Of a DNA stretch of 64,000 nucleotides, positions 42,785 through 53,020 are shown in pieces. Origin of the DNA: Pseudomonas sp. MYb185 (GTDB lineage: Bacteria > Pseudomonadota > Gammaproteobacteria > Pseudomonadales > Pseudomonadaceae). The translations under genes were made by a program, and so were the position numbers. The stretch is taken from NCBI RefSeq assembly GCF_002979975.1, contig NZ_PCQD01000005.1, forward strand, positions 316,071-380,070, read 5' to 3'. Below the pieces are notes generated by a model. The model was not told where the DNA came from and made no database searches. It saw only the letters and a program-made list of their open reading frames with translations. Position 1 is the stretch's first letter. Each line of letters begins with the position of its first letter.

Positions 42785-42820
42785 CAGCAGCTCTACCACC
42801 CGAAGGTGATAGAGCTGCTG
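42785..42820 (-). terminator. 16-bp stem hairpin after the small minus-strand gene
   Basis: CAGCAGCTCTATCACC pairs with GGTGGTAGAGCTGCTG around a TTCG tetraloop (minus strand), with one wobble pair. It starts three bases after the stop of the small gene. The T-tract is weak. Confidence 0.65.
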
Positions 42821-42822
42821 GT

Positions 42823-43029
42823 TTAGATAAGGGAGGCAAGCGGTCCAAGAGCACGTGGCGAAACAGCCATTTCGCGTTTGCGCCACTGATCAAGGTCTAC
42901 CTTTTTGACGCGTTCGAGAGCAGGGCGTTCATATTCGCTCCAGTCACGCTCACGTCGCATCAACGGGTTGCTGCAGTGCTTCTTGGCAATGCTAATCAGA
43001 GCTTCGATGCTGGTAAGCAGTTGGGACAT
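42823..43029 (-). CDS. Small ICE hypothetical protein behind a duplicated leader
   Basis: This 68-residue protein, MSQLLTSIEALISIAKKHCS, continues NPLMRRERDWSEYERPALER with many charges. The 85 bases before its ATG are almost the same as those before the DUF3577 gene at 22528, although the two proteins are unrelated. Function unknown. Confidence 0.6.
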   Translation of the reverse strand: MSQLLTSIEALISIAKKHCSNPLMRRERDWSEYERPALERVKKVDLDQWRKREMAVSPRALGPLASLI

Positions 43030-43062
43030 TGTGGTTCTCCAATTTCGAATAGGCATACGAAT

Positions 43063-43112
43063 GCGGAGAAACACTTTCCCTGCAGGGAAAGGATTCCCCG
43101 CATGGGTGGGTA
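43063..43112 (-). promoter_or_regulatory. Hairpin leader 9 (copy of leader 2)
   Basis: Read on the minus strand: ACCCACCC, GCGGGGAATCC, TTTCCC, GCAGGGAAAGTGTTTCTCCG. It matches leader 2 almost base for base. Confidence 0.65.
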
Positions 43113-43131
43113 CACAGGATGCCGAGCACTG

Positions 43132-43273
43132 CCCGACGGGACAGGCCCGTCTGGGTTAGTTGAGGAAGCATTCAGCACGGTCGTGCCGTCGACTTTTCAG
43201 AATGCGCAGTCGCTCAAAGGGTACGCCCAAGGGCGCTAAAGGCTCCACATTTGCCGAACGTGGACAACGGTTA
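43132..43273 (-). repeat. Structured segment, inverted copy of 22020-22161; candidate oriT (relaxase-proximal)
   Basis: The hairpins are those of the interior copy with compensatory changes: GCGCC-CTTG-GGCGT replaces GCATC-TTCG-GATGC, TCCACG pairs TGTGGA, and GCAC-GACC-GTGC and GACGGG/CCCGTC are kept. It lies about 140 bases before the relaxase gene on the opposite strand, the usual place for an oriT. The 43274-43410 interval between them is AT-rich at first and holds no gene. Confidence 0.5.
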
Positions 43274-43410
43274 CGCCTTTCGATAATTAAATTCTTGCTG
43301 CTTCCTGTCAAGCCCTCATCAAAATGCAGCGAAACCAATAACTTATTTTTCCTATGCCGGGCCGGCAAGTTGGGGTGTAGTCCGCTGGCAGATAGGAGGT
43401 TTGGATTCGC

Positions 43411-45195
43411 ATGGCAATAGCAATAATGAGTGTGTTCAAGCGCTTGGTTTCCAGGGAAGAGAAGCAGGCTGATGACCTTGAGAGCAGCGATGGCTGGATG
43501 TCTGTGCAAGCAGGTGCACAGTTGTTGGATACACCGTACCGCCAAGGGTTGCTCCAGGTTCTATATGAGCTGTGCTCAATCCCAAGAGACACATTCGATA
43601 TTTACGTCAAAGCGCCTGTTGAGCGATATGCTGAACTGGTCCAGCTTTTACCCGCATCGGAAACCCATCATCACTCCTACCCAGGTGGGATGCTCGATCA
43701 CGGCCTTGAAATCATGTGCTACGCGCTGCGCATCAGGCGCAAGCACTTGTTGCCGCCGGGCGCGCGGCCAGAAGACCAGGTGTCGGTAGGCGAGCTATGG
43801 AGCATGGGTGTTCTGTATGCGGCCCTATTGCATGACGTGGCCAAGGCGCTTGTCGATGTCGAGATTCAGCTTCAGGACGGGTCACAGTGGCGTCTATGGA
43901 ATGGTGCTATTCCAAGCGCTTATCGGGTGCGGTACCGCCCCGGCCGAGACTATCGATTGCACGAAGCGGCAGGTGCACTGATGTGCAGGGATATCTTGGG
44001 TGGGGCGGTTATGGACTGGCTGTACAGCGATGTCACGCTGTTTGGCTTGGTCATGTATACCATTTCCGGGCACATGGCGCGGGCCGGCATCGTAGGTGAG
44101 ATTGTCCATCAGGCCGACAAGTCGAGTGTCAGCAAGGCGATGGGAGGAGATTTACGTCGATTGGACGCTGCTCCGAAGCAATCCTTGCAGAGCAAGCTGG
44201 TAGGAGGCCTGCGTCATCTGGTGCGGGGTGGTACGTTGCCCTTGAATGGCACCAAGGGCTCCGCAGTGTTTTTGTCGGAAGATGCCGTGTGGTTCGTCAC
44301 TCCTACCGTACCCCGCCAGCTAAAGACCTACCTGTTGGAGCAGGGCATACCGGGCGTCCCCGCCGACGAGAGCAGACTGTATGACGAGATGTTGGCTCAC
44401 GGCTTAATCATGCCGAATCCGGAGGGGTTGGCCGTATGGTCTGGCTGCACTGTCCGGGTTGGGGAGTGGAGTACCGCAAAACTGCACCTGCTTAAAGCGG
44501 CGCCGTCGCTTATCTGGGGGGCTGAGGATGAAAGGCCGGAAGCTAAGGCGGTAGTGACTGCAATTTCCACGGTTGCCTCTGATCAGAGCGAGGAGACAGC
44601 CACTCCAGAGGCGGAGGGTGCTTCTGCGCCGATTACAGTTGAGCCGGGTATACGGCCAGTCGAGGCGGCTGCCGCATGTTTCGATTCCATTGAGGATGAG
44701 TTTGAAGATTGCATTCCCTTTTCCGAAAGCCAGGCTTCTGCTAAGGCTGAAACCAATCCTGCTGTTGCGTCCGTCGAGCCAGTGAACCCGAAACCGGCTG
44801 CAGGGCCTGCCGTAGAGGGGCAGGCAGACCCTGGCGAGGAGTTCGTCAATTGGGTCAAGGCCGGATTGCAGTCAAAACGACTCGGCGTTAACCATGCCAA
44901 GGCATATGTTCATGCGGTGAACGGAACCTGGTTTCTGGTGAGTCCAAATATTTTCAAAAAGTTCTGTGTTGAGCGTTATGGGGTGGATGACGCATGGGAG
45001 CAAGTGCAGGGGCGGTTCCAGAAGCGGCGGCTGCATCTTCGTTCAGGGAAAAACAAGCAGAATATTGTGAGCGTGTCCGTCAGAGGGCCTACGGGTAAAA
45101 CCAGCAAGCTCAAGGGCTTTCTATTGACACAGCCAGAAGCACTGGGACGACCACCGGCAGACAACATATATCTTGAGCTGAATAAGGAGTTTTAA
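43411..45195 (+). CDS. traI: MobH/TraI-type relaxase (PFGI-1 class)
   Basis: This 594-residue relaxase has a TraI_2 domain with SETHHHSYPGGMLDHGLEI near residue 85 and an HD pair LLHDVAK near 142, the metal-binding signature of MOB-H relaxases. An acidic Pro/Ala linker (about 360-470) and a C-terminal TraI_2_C domain (GVNHAKAYVHAVNGTWFLVS) follow. It nicks oriT to start transfer. GGAGG lies 11 bases before the ATG. The integrase start follows one base after the stop. Confidence 0.9.
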   Translation: MAIAIMSVFKRLVSREEKQADDLESSDGWMSVQAGAQLLDTPYRQGLLQVLYELCSIPRDTFDIYVKAPVERYAELVQLLPASETHHHSYPGGMLDHGLEIMCYALRIRRKHLLPPGARPEDQVSVGELWSMGVLYAALLHDVAKALVDVEIQLQDGSQWRLWNGAIPSAYRVRYRPGRDYRLHEAAGALMCRDILGGAVMDWLYSDVTLFGLVMYTISGHMARAGIVGEIVHQADKSSVSKAMGGDLRRLDAAPKQSLQSKLVGGLRHLVRGGTLPLNGTKGSAVFLSEDAVWFVTPTVPRQLKTYLLEQGIPGVPADESRLYDEMLAHGLIMPNPEGLAVWSGCTVRVGEWSTAKLHLLKAAPSLIWGAEDERPEAKAVVTAISTVASDQSEETATPEAEGASAPITVEPGIRPVEAAAACFDSIEDEFEDCIPFSESQASAKAETNPAVASVEPVNPKPAAGPAVEGQADPGEEFVNWVKAGLQSKRLGVNHAKAYVHAVNGTWFLVSPNIFKKFCVERYGVDDAWEQVQGRFQKRRLHLRSGKNKQNIVSVSVRGPTGKTSKLKGFLLTQPEALGRPPADNIYLELNKEF

Positions 45196-45196
45196 G

Positions 45197-46171
45197 GTGC
45201 ATGTTTTCACGTTTGAGGAACTACTGACGGAATTGTTCACTGAGCGCTGGTCTTCGCCGGACACGCAGGCCAGCTATCATGTCAGCGTCCGCGCTTTGCA
45301 AAGGCATATACAAACCGATTATCCCAGCGAAGTGACAAAACGGATGGTGTACGCCTGGCGGGCCGAGGTGGTGAGGCAACCGGGACAGTCTGAGGGTATC
45401 AGCCCAGTGAGCTGGAACAGCTACATCCGACATTTGAAATCGCTGTACAACTTTGGCTTAAACAGTGGCTATCTACCTGGGAAGACTAACCCATTCGCGA
45501 AGGTTGACTTGAAGCCCCCGCAGACCAAAGCGAAGACCTTACCCAAAGGAGCGATACACAAGATACGGACGTTGCTGAGAGAGTATGTGCATGCCGAGGA
45601 GTCGGGGCAGAATGGAAAAACGTATATCCACCCGGCCTGGTTCTGGTTGACTGTGGTGGAGATGCTCTATCACACAGGTATTCGACGGCGGCAGCTGGTG
45701 CATATCAGGATATGTGACATCGATCTGAAGCAAGAGCAGTTCATCTGTTCAGCTGCAGGGGCAAAAAATCTGGCAGAAAAGACCTTGCCGTTACATCATG
45801 ACCTGATCCCGCTGCTGGAGCGCTTGATCAGAGAGTCGCTTCGCCGCGGCGCAAAGCGCACGGATCAACTTTTTAACGTAAACAGATTCAGTGTACGGCA
45901 TAGAAGAGAAACGATGAATGCCGGTCAAATTGGTGCCTTCTTCAAGCGTTTGTCATCCAGGCTGGCCATGAAGCTTTCTCCGCACCGCTGCAGGCACAGC
46001 TTTGCGACAGAGCTGATGATAGGGGAGAGAGCGGATATCCACCTGACGCAGCGCTTGATGTGCCATCTGGATATCAGATCCACCATGGTATATGTCGATG
46101 TTCCTGTCCCTCGGTTGAAGCGCTACCTGCTTCAGAGGGGCACCGGTCAAGATGAGTTGTTGCAAGGCTGA
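45197..46171 (+). CDS. int: Tyrosine-type integrase of the ICE
   Basis: This 324-residue recombinase has an N-terminal SAM-like DNA-binding domain (residues 1-95). Its catalytic domain carries Arg of HTGIRRRQLVHI (about 160), HRCRHSF (HxxR, about 262) and Tyr of STMVYVDV (about 298). It starts at GTG behind AAGGAG and ends about 195 bases from the tRNA-Asn gene, its probable target. The close link to the relaxase gene is notable because ICE integrases are more often separate. Confidence 0.9.
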   Translation: MHVFTFEELLTELFTERWSSPDTQASYHVSVRALQRHIQTDYPSEVTKRMVYAWRAEVVRQPGQSEGISPVSWNSYIRHLKSLYNFGLNSGYLPGKTNPFAKVDLKPPQTKAKTLPKGAIHKIRTLLREYVHAEESGQNGKTYIHPAWFWLTVVEMLYHTGIRRRQLVHIRICDIDLKQEQFICSAAGAKNLAEKTLPLHHDLIPLLERLIRESLRRGAKRTDQLFNVNRFSVRHRRETMNAGQIGAFFKRLSSRLAMKLSPHRCRHSFATELMIGERADIHLTQRLMCHLDIRSTMVYVDVPVPRLKRYLLQRGTGQDELLQG

Positions 46172-46179
46172 GAGGGGGA

Positions 46180-46204
46180 GGGTAAGCAGCCTGGCTGTTT
46201 ACCC
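46180..46204. terminator. Hairpin after the integrase gene
   Basis: GGGTAAGCAGCC and GGCTGTTTACCC form a 12-bp stem with one wobble around a single base. No T-tract follows. Confidence 0.55.
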
Positions 46205-46365
46205 TGGAACACAAGAGCTTGACATTCCATATCCAGAGCTTAAGCTGCTGCCTAGCAACATCGTGTACTCTTGTTTTGAATGGCAAATAGAGACTACCAC
46301 AGATCGCATGACCTGTGGCATCTGGGTGGCTACCGACAGTAGCGATTCTGTCGATAACTTGAAGG
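46205..46365. other. Possible integrase-binding region of the attachment site
   Basis: There is no gene. Two inverted repeats lie here: CCACAG/CTGTGG around a 10-base spacer at about 46297-46318, and CGACAG-TAGCGATT-CTGTCG at about 46334-46353. Their place between the integrase gene and the tRNA suggests arm-type or accessory-factor sites. Confidence 0.35.
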
Positions 46366-46385
46366 TGGCTCCGCGACCAGGACTC
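46366..46385. other. Candidate ICE attachment core (tRNA-Asn 3' end)
   Basis: The ICE lies to the left of the tRNA 3' end. Integrases of this kind recombine in the 3' part of the tRNA and leave a direct repeat at the far end. No second copy is present in the window, so the other end lies further left. Confidence 0.45.
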
Positions 46386-46441
46386 GAACCTGGGACCCAA
46401 TGATTAACAGTCATTTGCTCTACCGACTGAGCTATCGCGGA
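46366..46441 (-). tRNA. tRNA-Asn (GTT)
   Basis: This 76-base cloverleaf includes an encoded CCA. The acceptor stem is TCCGCGA/TCGCGGA, the anticodon loop is CTGTTAA with anticodon GTT, and the T-arm is CCAGGTTCGAGTCCTGG. It is the integration target of the ICE and remains intact at this end. Confidence 0.95.
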
Positions 46442-46522
46442 TCGGATGTGCGCACTTTACCAAAAAAACTTTCCAAGTCAACACCTTGTGTCGGTTTTCG
46501 GTGAAAGTGCGCGACCCTCATC

Positions 46523-47728
46523 TCAGCCCTCGAGCATCACCTTGGCCATGGCGTTGGCGACCAGGTCGATGTTCTTGTGATTCAGCGCGGCCACGCAGAT
46601 ACGACCGCTGCCGACCGCGTAGATGGCAGATTCCTGGGCCAGGCGTTCGACCTGATCGCGGCTCAGGCCGGAGTAGGAGAACATGCCCCGTTGTTGTTCG
46701 ATGAAGCTGACATCCTGTTGTACACCCGCGGCGCGCAACTTTTCCGCCAGGGCCTGGCGCATCTGCTTGATGCGCACGCGCATCTCGGCAAGTTCCTCTA
46801 CCCACATGGCATGCAGGTCGGCGCTGTTCAGAACGGCGGCGACCACTTTCGCGCCATGGGTCGGCGGGTTGGAATAGTTGGTGCGGATGACGCGCTTGAG
46901 CTGCGACAGCACGCGTTCGCCTTCCTCCGGGGTTTCGGTGACCAGGGTCAGGGCGCCGACCCGCTCGCCATACAGCGAGAAGGACTTGGAGAATGAGCTG
47001 GCGATCAGGTAAGGCAGGCCAGCCTCGGAGAACAGGCGTACCGCCAGGGCATCTTCCTCCAGGTTGTCGCCAAAGCCCTGATAGGCGATATCCAGGAAGG
47101 GCACATGGCCGCGTTTGCGCACGACCTCGATCACCTGCTTCCACTGATCGGCACTGAGATCGACCCCGGTGGGGTTGTGGCAGCAGGCATGCAGCAGCAC
47201 CACGCTGCCTTCGGGCAATGCATCGATGCCCTGCAGCATGCCCGGCAGGTTCAGGCCATGGGTTGCCGGGTCATAGTAGGGGTAAGTAACTACTTCATAG
47301 CCCGCAGTCTCGAACAGCGAGCGATGATTTTCCCAGCTCGGGTCGCTGATGGCCACCAACCGCTTGCCGGCGAGGCGATACAGGAAATCTGCACCGAGCC
47401 TCAGCGCACCGGTACCGCCCAGCGATTGGGCGGTGACCAGGCGACCGGAACTCAGCAGGGGGGAGTCTGCGCCCAGCAACAGTTTCTGTACCGCCAGGTC
47501 ATAAGGCGCCAGGCCTTCCATGGGCAGGTAGGTGCGCGGTGCGTACTCGGCAACGCGGGCTTCTTCCGCGGCCTGGACTGCACGCAGCAGGGGGACCTTG
47601 CCGTTTTCGTCGTAATAGACGCCAACGCCCAGATTGACTTTTTCTGCACGCGGGTCGGCATTGAAGGCTTCGTTCAGGCCAAGAATGGGATCGCGTGGCG
47701 CCATTTCAACGGGGGAAAACAGACTCAT
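46523..47728 (-). CDS. Aspartate/aromatic amino acid aminotransferase
   Basis: This 401-residue PLP enzyme of class I is of the AspC/TyrB type. MSLFSPVEMAPRDPILGLNE is a typical start. SSFSKSFSLYGERVGAL holds the PLP lysine, and HACCHNPTGVDLSADQW is the conserved Asn region. It transfers amino groups between aspartate or aromatic amino acids and 2-oxoglutarate. The ATG at 47728 is chosen from family starts. It diverges from uvrB, as in other pseudomonads. Confidence 0.93.
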   Translation of the reverse strand: MSLFSPVEMAPRDPILGLNEAFNADPRAEKVNLGVGVYYDENGKVPLLRAVQAAEEARVAEYAPRTYLPMEGLAPYDLAVQKLLLGADSPLLSSGRLVTAQSLGGTGALRLGADFLYRLAGKRLVAISDPSWENHRSLFETAGYEVVTYPYYDPATHGLNLPGMLQGIDALPEGSVVLLHACCHNPTGVDLSADQWKQVIEVVRKRGHVPFLDIAYQGFGDNLEEDALAVRLFSEAGLPYLIASSFSKSFSLYGERVGALTLVTETPEEGERVLSQLKRVIRTNYSNPPTHGAKVVAAVLNSADLHAMWVEELAEMRVRIKQMRQALAEKLRAAGVQQDVSFIEQQRGMFSYSGLSRDQVERLAQESAIYAVGSGRICVAALNHKNIDLVANAMAKVMLEG

Positions 47729-47896
47729 GATATGGGCAGACTCGAAACAGGTGAATGGAGTTGTCGGGCTGTGCCGCAGGCGGCCGGCTATTATAAACAG
47801 AGACGGGGGTGGGGTGCGAGTCCGTGCGTCCTGCATGGTGGCAGTCGGGCAGTGCTATGATAGATGCTGTGATTCCATTCGCGGTGCTTCCCTGTC

Positions 47897-49912
47897 ATGA
47901 GTCAATTCAATCTGCAAACCCGTTTCAATCCCGCCGGTGACCAGCCGGTTGCCATAGCGCAGCTGGTGGAGGGCCTGGAAGCCGGACTGTCGCATCAGAC
48001 GTTGCTCGGGGTGACCGGCTCAGGGAAGACCTTCACCATCGCCAATGTCATCCAGCAGGTTCAGCGCCCGGCGATCATCATGGCGCCGAACAAGACCCTG
48101 GCGGCGCAGCTATATGGCGAGTTCCGCGAATTCTTCCCGAACAACGCCGTGGAATACTTCGTTTCCTATTATGACTATTACCAACCGGAAGCCTATGTGC
48201 CGGCGTCGGATACCTTCATCGAGAAGGATGCCTCGATCAACGATCATATCGAGCAGATGCGGCTGTCCGCGACCAAGGCGCTGATGGAGAGGCCGGATGC
48301 GATCATCGTCGCTACCGTCTCGGCGATCTACGGCCTGGGCGATCCGGAGTCCTACCTGCGCATGGTGTTGCATATCGATCGAGGCGACATTCTTGACCAG
48401 CGCACCATGCTGCGCCGGCTGGCAGAGCTGCAGTACACGCGCAATGACATGGAGCTGTCCCGGGCCAATTACCGGGTCCGCGGGGATGTGATCGATGTCT
48501 ATCCGGCGGAGTCGGATCTGGAGGCGATCCGTATCGAGCTGTTTGACGATACGGTGGAAACCATCAGTTTCTTTGATCCTCTCACTGGTGAGGTTCTGCG
48601 CAAGGTTCCGCGTGTAACTATCTATCCCAAATCACATTATGTGACTCCGCGAGAGAAGCTGCTGGAAGCGGTGGAGGAGATCAAGGTCGAGTTGAAGGAG
48701 CGCCTGGAAGTGCTCAACAGCCAGAATAAACTGGTCGAGGCCCAGCGCCTTGAGCAGCGCACCCGCTTCGATATGGAAATGATCATGGAGCTGGGCTACT
48801 GCAACGGTATCGAGAACTACTCGCGCTATCTGTCCGGTCGACCGCAGGGTGAGGCGCCGCCGACACTGTTTGATTATCTGCCGGCCAATGCGCTGCTGGT
48901 GATCGACGAATCGCACGTCTCGGTGCCCCAGGTCGGGGCCATGTACAAGGGCGACCGCTCGCGCAAGGAGACGCTGGTGGAGTATGGCTTCCGGCTGCCT
49001 TCGGCGCTGGATAACCGGCCCATGCGCTTCGACGAATGGGAGGCGATCTCACCGCAGACCATCTTCGTCTCGGCAACGCCGGGACCCTATGAGGAAGCCC
49101 ATGCCGGACGCATCGTCGAACAGGTGGTGCGCCCGACCGGCCTGGTGGATCCGCTGATCGAGGTGCGCCCGGCAACCAGCCAGGTCGATGATCTGCTATC
49201 GGAAATCGGTCTGCGTGTTACCCAGGGGGAGCGGGTGTTGGTCACCACCCTGACCAAGCGTATGGCTGAAGACCTGACCGACTACCTTGGAGACCATGGC
49301 GTGCGGGTGCGCTATCTGCACTCGGATATCGATACAGTTGAGCGTGTGGAGATCATCCGGGATCTGCGCATGGGCGTTTTCGATGTGCTGGTCGGCATTA
49401 ACTTGTTGCGGGAAGGTCTTGATATGCCTGAAGTTTCCCTTGTCGCCATCCTGGATGCCGACAAGGAGGGTTTCCTCCGTTCGGAGCGCTCGCTGATCCA
49501 GACCATCGGTCGTGCGGCGCGTAACCTGAACGGCAAGGCAATCCTCTATGCTGACCGCATGACCGGCTCGATGGAGCGGGCCATGGGTGAAACCGAACGG
49601 CGCCGGAACAAGCAGATCAGTTTCAACCTCGAGCATGGCATCACGCCCAAGGGTGTGATCAAGAGTGTGCAGGATATTCTCGAGGGCGCGGTGGTGCCCG
49701 GTAGCCGCTCGAACAAGCGGCGCCAGTCGAAGGCCGCCGAGGAGGCGGCCGGCTACCAGGTACAGAAGCTGCGCTCGCCATCGGAAATCACCAAGCGCAT
49801 CCGCCAGTTGGAAGAAAAGATGTATCAGCACGCGCGGGACCTGGAGTTCGAGGCGGCGGCGCAGATGCGCGACGAGATCCAGCAGTTGCGGCAGCAATTG
49901 GTCAATATCTGA
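47897..49912 (+). CDS. uvrB: Excinuclease ABC subunit B
   Basis: This 671-residue helicase-like subunit acts in nucleotide excision repair. It has Walker [12 protein letters not shown] near residue 39, the beta-hairpin [12 protein letters not shown] near 92, helicase motif [11 protein letters not shown] and QTIGRAARN, and a C-terminal UVR motif ([20 protein letters not shown]). Full length. No clear LexA box was seen upstream. Confidence 0.97.
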   Translation: MSQFNLQTRFNPAGDQPVAIAQLVEGLEAGLSHQTLLGVTGSGKTFTIANVIQQVQRPAIIMAPNKTLAAQLYGEFREFFPNNAVEYFVSYYDYYQPEAYVPASDTFIEKDASINDHIEQMRLSATKALMERPDAIIVATVSAIYGLGDPESYLRMVLHIDRGDILDQRTMLRRLAELQYTRNDMELSRANYRVRGDVIDVYPAESDLEAIRIELFDDTVETISFFDPLTGEVLRKVPRVTIYPKSHYVTPREKLLEAVEEIKVELKERLEVLNSQNKLVEAQRLEQRTRFDMEMIMELGYCNGIENYSRYLSGRPQGEAPPTLFDYLPANALLVIDESHVSVPQVGAMYKGDRSRKETLVEYGFRLPSALDNRPMRFDEWEAISPQTIFVSATPGPYEEAHAGRIVEQVVRPTGLVDPLIEVRPATSQVDDLLSEIGLRVTQGERVLVTTLTKRMAEDLTDYLGDHGVRVRYLHSDIDTVERVEIIRDLRMGVFDVLVGINLLREGLDMPEVSLVAILDADKEGFLRSERSLIQTIGRAARNLNGKAILYADRMTGSMERAMGETERRRNKQISFNLEHGITPKGVIKSVQDILEGAVVPGSRSNKRRQSKAAEEAAGYQVQKLRSPSEITKRIRQLEEKMYQHARDLEFEAAAQMRDEIQQLRQQLVNI

Positions 49913-50060
49913 GCGCGTTGCGGAGCCTGTCCAAGGGGGCATTTCCCGGCCGCTGGGCGATGGCGGGCAGTGGGCCCTGGGGTGCCAAGGTTTTTTCAGT
50001 TATTCAGTGACTTAGGGGTTGACGGCATCAGGGGTGGTGCGTATAGTTCGCCTCCATCGC

Positions 50061-50137
50061 AGGCACGTAGCTCAGTTGGTTAGAGCACCACCTTGACATG
50101 GTGGGGGTCGTTGGTTCGAATCCAATCGTGCCTACCA
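50061..50137 (+). tRNA. tRNA-Val (GAC)
   Basis: This 77-base cloverleaf has acceptor stem AGGCACG/CGTGCCT, anticodon GAC in CTTGACATG, T-arm TTGGTTCGAATCCAA and an encoded CCA. A terminator follows at once. Confidence 0.95.
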
Positions 50138-50141
50138 AATC

Positions 50142-50173
50142 AAAGCCCGATCACCCTGTGATCGGGCTTTTTT
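50142..50173 (+). terminator. Intrinsic terminator after tRNA-Val
   Basis: AAAGCCCGATCAC-CCT-GTGATCGGGCTTT forms a 13-bp stem followed by T's. Confidence 0.9.
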
Positions 50174-50270
50174 ATTTCTACGCCGAACGGAGCTGCAGCA
50201 GCAGTCATCCCGGTCGGCTATTTCCATCATGTGGCCTTACGTAGCGGTCACCACTGAGAAGGAGCGGTTC

Positions 50271-52196
50271 ATGCCCATCGTTACTCTTCCTGACGGCAGT
50301 CAGCGCACTTTTGATCATCCTGTAAGCGTGGCCGAGGTGGCACAATCCATCGGTGCCGGTCTGGCCAAGGCCACCGTGGCGGGCAAGATTGACGGGCGCC
50401 TGGTCGATGCCTGCGACATCATCGATCAGGATGCCAGCCTGCAGATCATCACGCCGAAAGACGAAGAGGGGCTGGAAATCATCCGCCACTCCTGCGCTCA
50501 CCTGGTCGGGCACGCGGTCAAGCAACTGTATCCCACCGCGAAGATGGTGATCGGGCCGGTCATCGACGAGGGCTTCTATTACGACATCGCCTACGAGCGC
50601 AGCTTCACGCCAGAGGATATGGCGGCCATCGAAAAGCGTATGCGTGAGCTGATTGCCACCGAATACGATGTCATCAAGAAGATGACGCCGCGTGATGAAG
50701 TCATTCAGGTGTTCACCGAGCGGGGCGAGGATTACAAGCTGCGCCTGGTCGAGGACATGCCCGATGAAACGGCCATGGGCCTGTACCATCACGAAGAATA
50801 TGTCGATATGTGCCGTGGCCCGCACGTGCCCAATACCCGTTTCCTCAAGGCCTTCCAGCTGACCCGCATTTCCGGCGCCTACTGGCGTGGTGACGCGAAG
50901 AACGAGCAACTGCAGCGCATCTACGGTACCGCCTGGGCGGACAAGAAGCAGCTGGCGGCCTATATCAAGCGGATTGAAGAAGCCGAGAAACGCGATCATC
51001 GCAAGATCGGCAAGCGGCTGAACCTGTTCCATACCCAGGAAGAAGCGCCTGGCATGGTGTTCTGGCACCCGAACGGCTGGACTGTTTACCAGGTGCTTGA
51101 GCAATACATGCGCAAGCTGCAGCAAACCAATGGCTACAAGGAAATCCGTACACCCCAGGTCGTGGACCGGGTGTTGTGGGAGCGTTCCGGGCATTGGGAA
51201 CACTATTCGGCGAACATGTTCACCACCGAGTCGGAAAGTCGCGACTACGCAGTCAAGCCGATGAACTGCCCGTGCCATATCCAGGTGTTCAATCAGGGGC
51301 TGAAAAGCTACCGTGAGCTGCCATTGCGCCTGGCCGAGTTCGGTTCCTGCCATCGCAACGAGCCATCTGGTTCACTGCATGGGCTGATGAGGGTTCGTGG
51401 TTTTACCCAGGACGATGCGCACATCTTCTGTACTGATGAGCAGGTCAAGTCCGAAGCGGCTGACTTCATCGCCCTGACATTGCAGGTCTATCGTGATTTC
51501 GGCTTCGACGATGTCGAGCTGAAGCTGTCCACTCGTCCGGAAGATCGGATGGGGGATGATGCCGACTGGGATCAGGCAGAGCAGGGGCTGGAAGCGGCAC
51601 TGAATGAGGCTGGTCTGAAATGGGAGCTGCAGCCGGGCGAGGGTGCTTTCTACGGTCCGAAGATCGAGTTTTCCCTGCGCGATTGCCTCGGCCGCGTATG
51701 GCAGTGCGGCACGCTGCAGCTGGACTTCATGCTGCCGGGCCGTCTGGGTGCCCAGTATGTGGCCGAAGATGGAACCCGCAAGACACCGGTCATGCTGCAC
51801 CGCGCGATTCTCGGTTCGTTCGAGCGTTTCATCGGTATTCTGATCGAGCATTACGCCGGTGATTTCCCGGCATGGCTGGCACCGACCCAGGTCGCGGTGC
51901 TGAATATTACCGACAATCAGGCGGAATTCTGCCAGGAAGTCGAAAAAACGCTCAATGAAATGGGCTATCGCGCTGTTGCGGACTTGAGAAACGAGAAGAT
52001 CGGCTTTAAAATCCGCGAGCATACTTTGCACAAGACTCCCTACCTGCTGGTAATCGGCGATCGGGAAGTCGAATCGCACACTGTGGCCGTGCGCACGCGG
52101 GAGGGTAAAGATCTGGGTACAATGACCATTGCCGAGTTCTCCGAGTTCCTTGCCCGCGCCGTTGCACAACGAGGCCGCCCGAATTCGGAGCAATAA
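50271..52196 (+). CDS. thrS: Threonyl-tRNA synthetase
   Basis: This 641-residue class II synthetase has an N-terminal TGS domain ([20 protein letters not shown]) and an editing domain with [16 protein letters not shown]. The catalytic core has [10 protein letters not shown] and [20 protein letters not shown] (motif 2), and a C-terminal anticodon domain follows. AGGAG lies six bases before the ATG at 50271. It heads the thrS-infC-rpmI-rplT cluster. Confidence 0.97.
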   Translation: MPIVTLPDGSQRTFDHPVSVAEVAQSIGAGLAKATVAGKIDGRLVDACDIIDQDASLQIITPKDEEGLEIIRHSCAHLVGHAVKQLYPTAKMVIGPVIDEGFYYDIAYERSFTPEDMAAIEKRMRELIATEYDVIKKMTPRDEVIQVFTERGEDYKLRLVEDMPDETAMGLYHHEEYVDMCRGPHVPNTRFLKAFQLTRISGAYWRGDAKNEQLQRIYGTAWADKKQLAAYIKRIEEAEKRDHRKIGKRLNLFHTQEEAPGMVFWHPNGWTVYQVLEQYMRKLQQTNGYKEIRTPQVVDRVLWERSGHWEHYSANMFTTESESRDYAVKPMNCPCHIQVFNQGLKSYRELPLRLAEFGSCHRNEPSGSLHGLMRVRGFTQDDAHIFCTDEQVKSEAADFIALTLQVYRDFGFDDVELKLSTRPEDRMGDDADWDQAEQGLEAALNEAGLKWELQPGEGAFYGPKIEFSLRDCLGRVWQCGTLQLDFMLPGRLGAQYVAEDGTRKTPVMLHRAILGSFERFIGILIEHYAGDFPAWLAPTQVAVLNITDNQAEFCQEVEKTLNEMGYRAVADLRNEKIGFKIREHTLHKTPYLLVIGDREVESHTVAVRTREGKDLGTMTIAEFSEFLARAVAQRGRPNSEQ

Positions 52197-52198
52197 AG

Positions 52199-52744
52199 AT
52201 TAAACGCGAGATGAGACAAGACAAAAGAGCCGCACAACGCCCGCCGATCAACGAAAATATCACGGCGCGCGAAGTGCGCCTGATTGGCGCCGAAGGTGAA
52301 CAAATCGGTATCGTGTCCATTCAGGAAGCACTGGCCGCCGCAGAGGAGGCCAAGCTCGACCTGGTTGAAATCTCCCCCGACGCAGAACCGCCTGTTTGCC
52401 GGATCATGGATTACGGCAAGCACATCTTCGAGAAGAAGAAACAGCAGGCTGCTGCGCGGAAGAATCAGAAACAGATCCAGATCAAGGAAATCAAGTTTCG
52501 TCCAGGGACGGAAGAAGGGGACTATAAGGTCAAGCTTCGCAACCTTATACGCTTCCTCAGTGAAGGGGATAAGGCCAAGGTATCCTTGCGATTCCGCGGC
52601 CGCGAGATGGCCCACCAGGAGCTGGGAATGGAGCTGTTGAAACGGGTCGAAAACGACCTGCTTGAATACGGCACCGTTGAACAGCACCCGAAAATGGAAG
52701 GTCGGCAACTGATGATGGTCCTCGCACCCAAGAAGAAAAAGTAA
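52199..52744 (+). CDS. infC: Translation initiation factor IF-3
   Basis: This 181-residue IF-3 contains [20 protein letters not shown] and [20 protein letters not shown]. The start is taken as the ATT at 52199, in frame with the ATG at 52211. GGAG lies eight bases before the ATT, whereas the ATG has no site. ATT (AUU) starts are a conserved feature of infC: IF-3 rejects such codons and so limits its own synthesis. It follows thrS by two bases. Confidence 0.93.
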   Translation: MKREMRQDKRAAQRPPINENITAREVRLIGAEGEQIGIVSIQEALAAAEEAKLDLVEISPDAEPPVCRIMDYGKHIFEKKKQQAAARKNQKQIQIKEIKFRPGTEEGDYKVKLRNLIRFLSEGDKAKVSLRFRGREMAHQELGMELLKRVENDLLEYGTVEQHPKMEGRQLMMVLAPKKKK

Positions 52745-52804
52745 TCTCCAGGGCAACGCCAGGCCTTGTGATTATCTTATCCACTCTATTTGGAGTACCT
52801 GAAC

Positions 52805-52999
52805 ATGGCAAAGATGAAAACCAAAAGCGGTGCCGCCAAGCGCTTTAAAGTGACTGGCAATGGCATCAAGCACAAGCATGCTTTCAAGAGCCACATCCTG
52901 ACCAAGATGACCACCAAGCGTAAGCGTCAACTGCGCGGGACTTCTCAGCTCAATGCTGCGGATACCCAGAAAGTTGAACGCATGTTGCGCCTCCGTTAA
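52805..52999 (+). CDS. rpmI: 50S ribosomal protein L35
   Basis: This 64-residue basic protein, [20 protein letters not shown], ends [13 protein letters not shown]. Full length. It lies between infC and rplT as usual. TTGGAG precedes the ATG at 52805. Confidence 0.97.
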   Translation: MAKMKTKSGAAKRFKVTGNGIKHKHAFKSHILTKMTTKRKRQLRGTSQLNAADTQKVERMLRLR

Positions 53000-53020
53000 T
53001 CAAGGTTGAGGAATTAAAGA

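Noticed and set aside
50205..51353. 382-codon minus-strand frame opposite thrS
   Set aside because: thrS is full length and conserved; the antisense frame has no family features.
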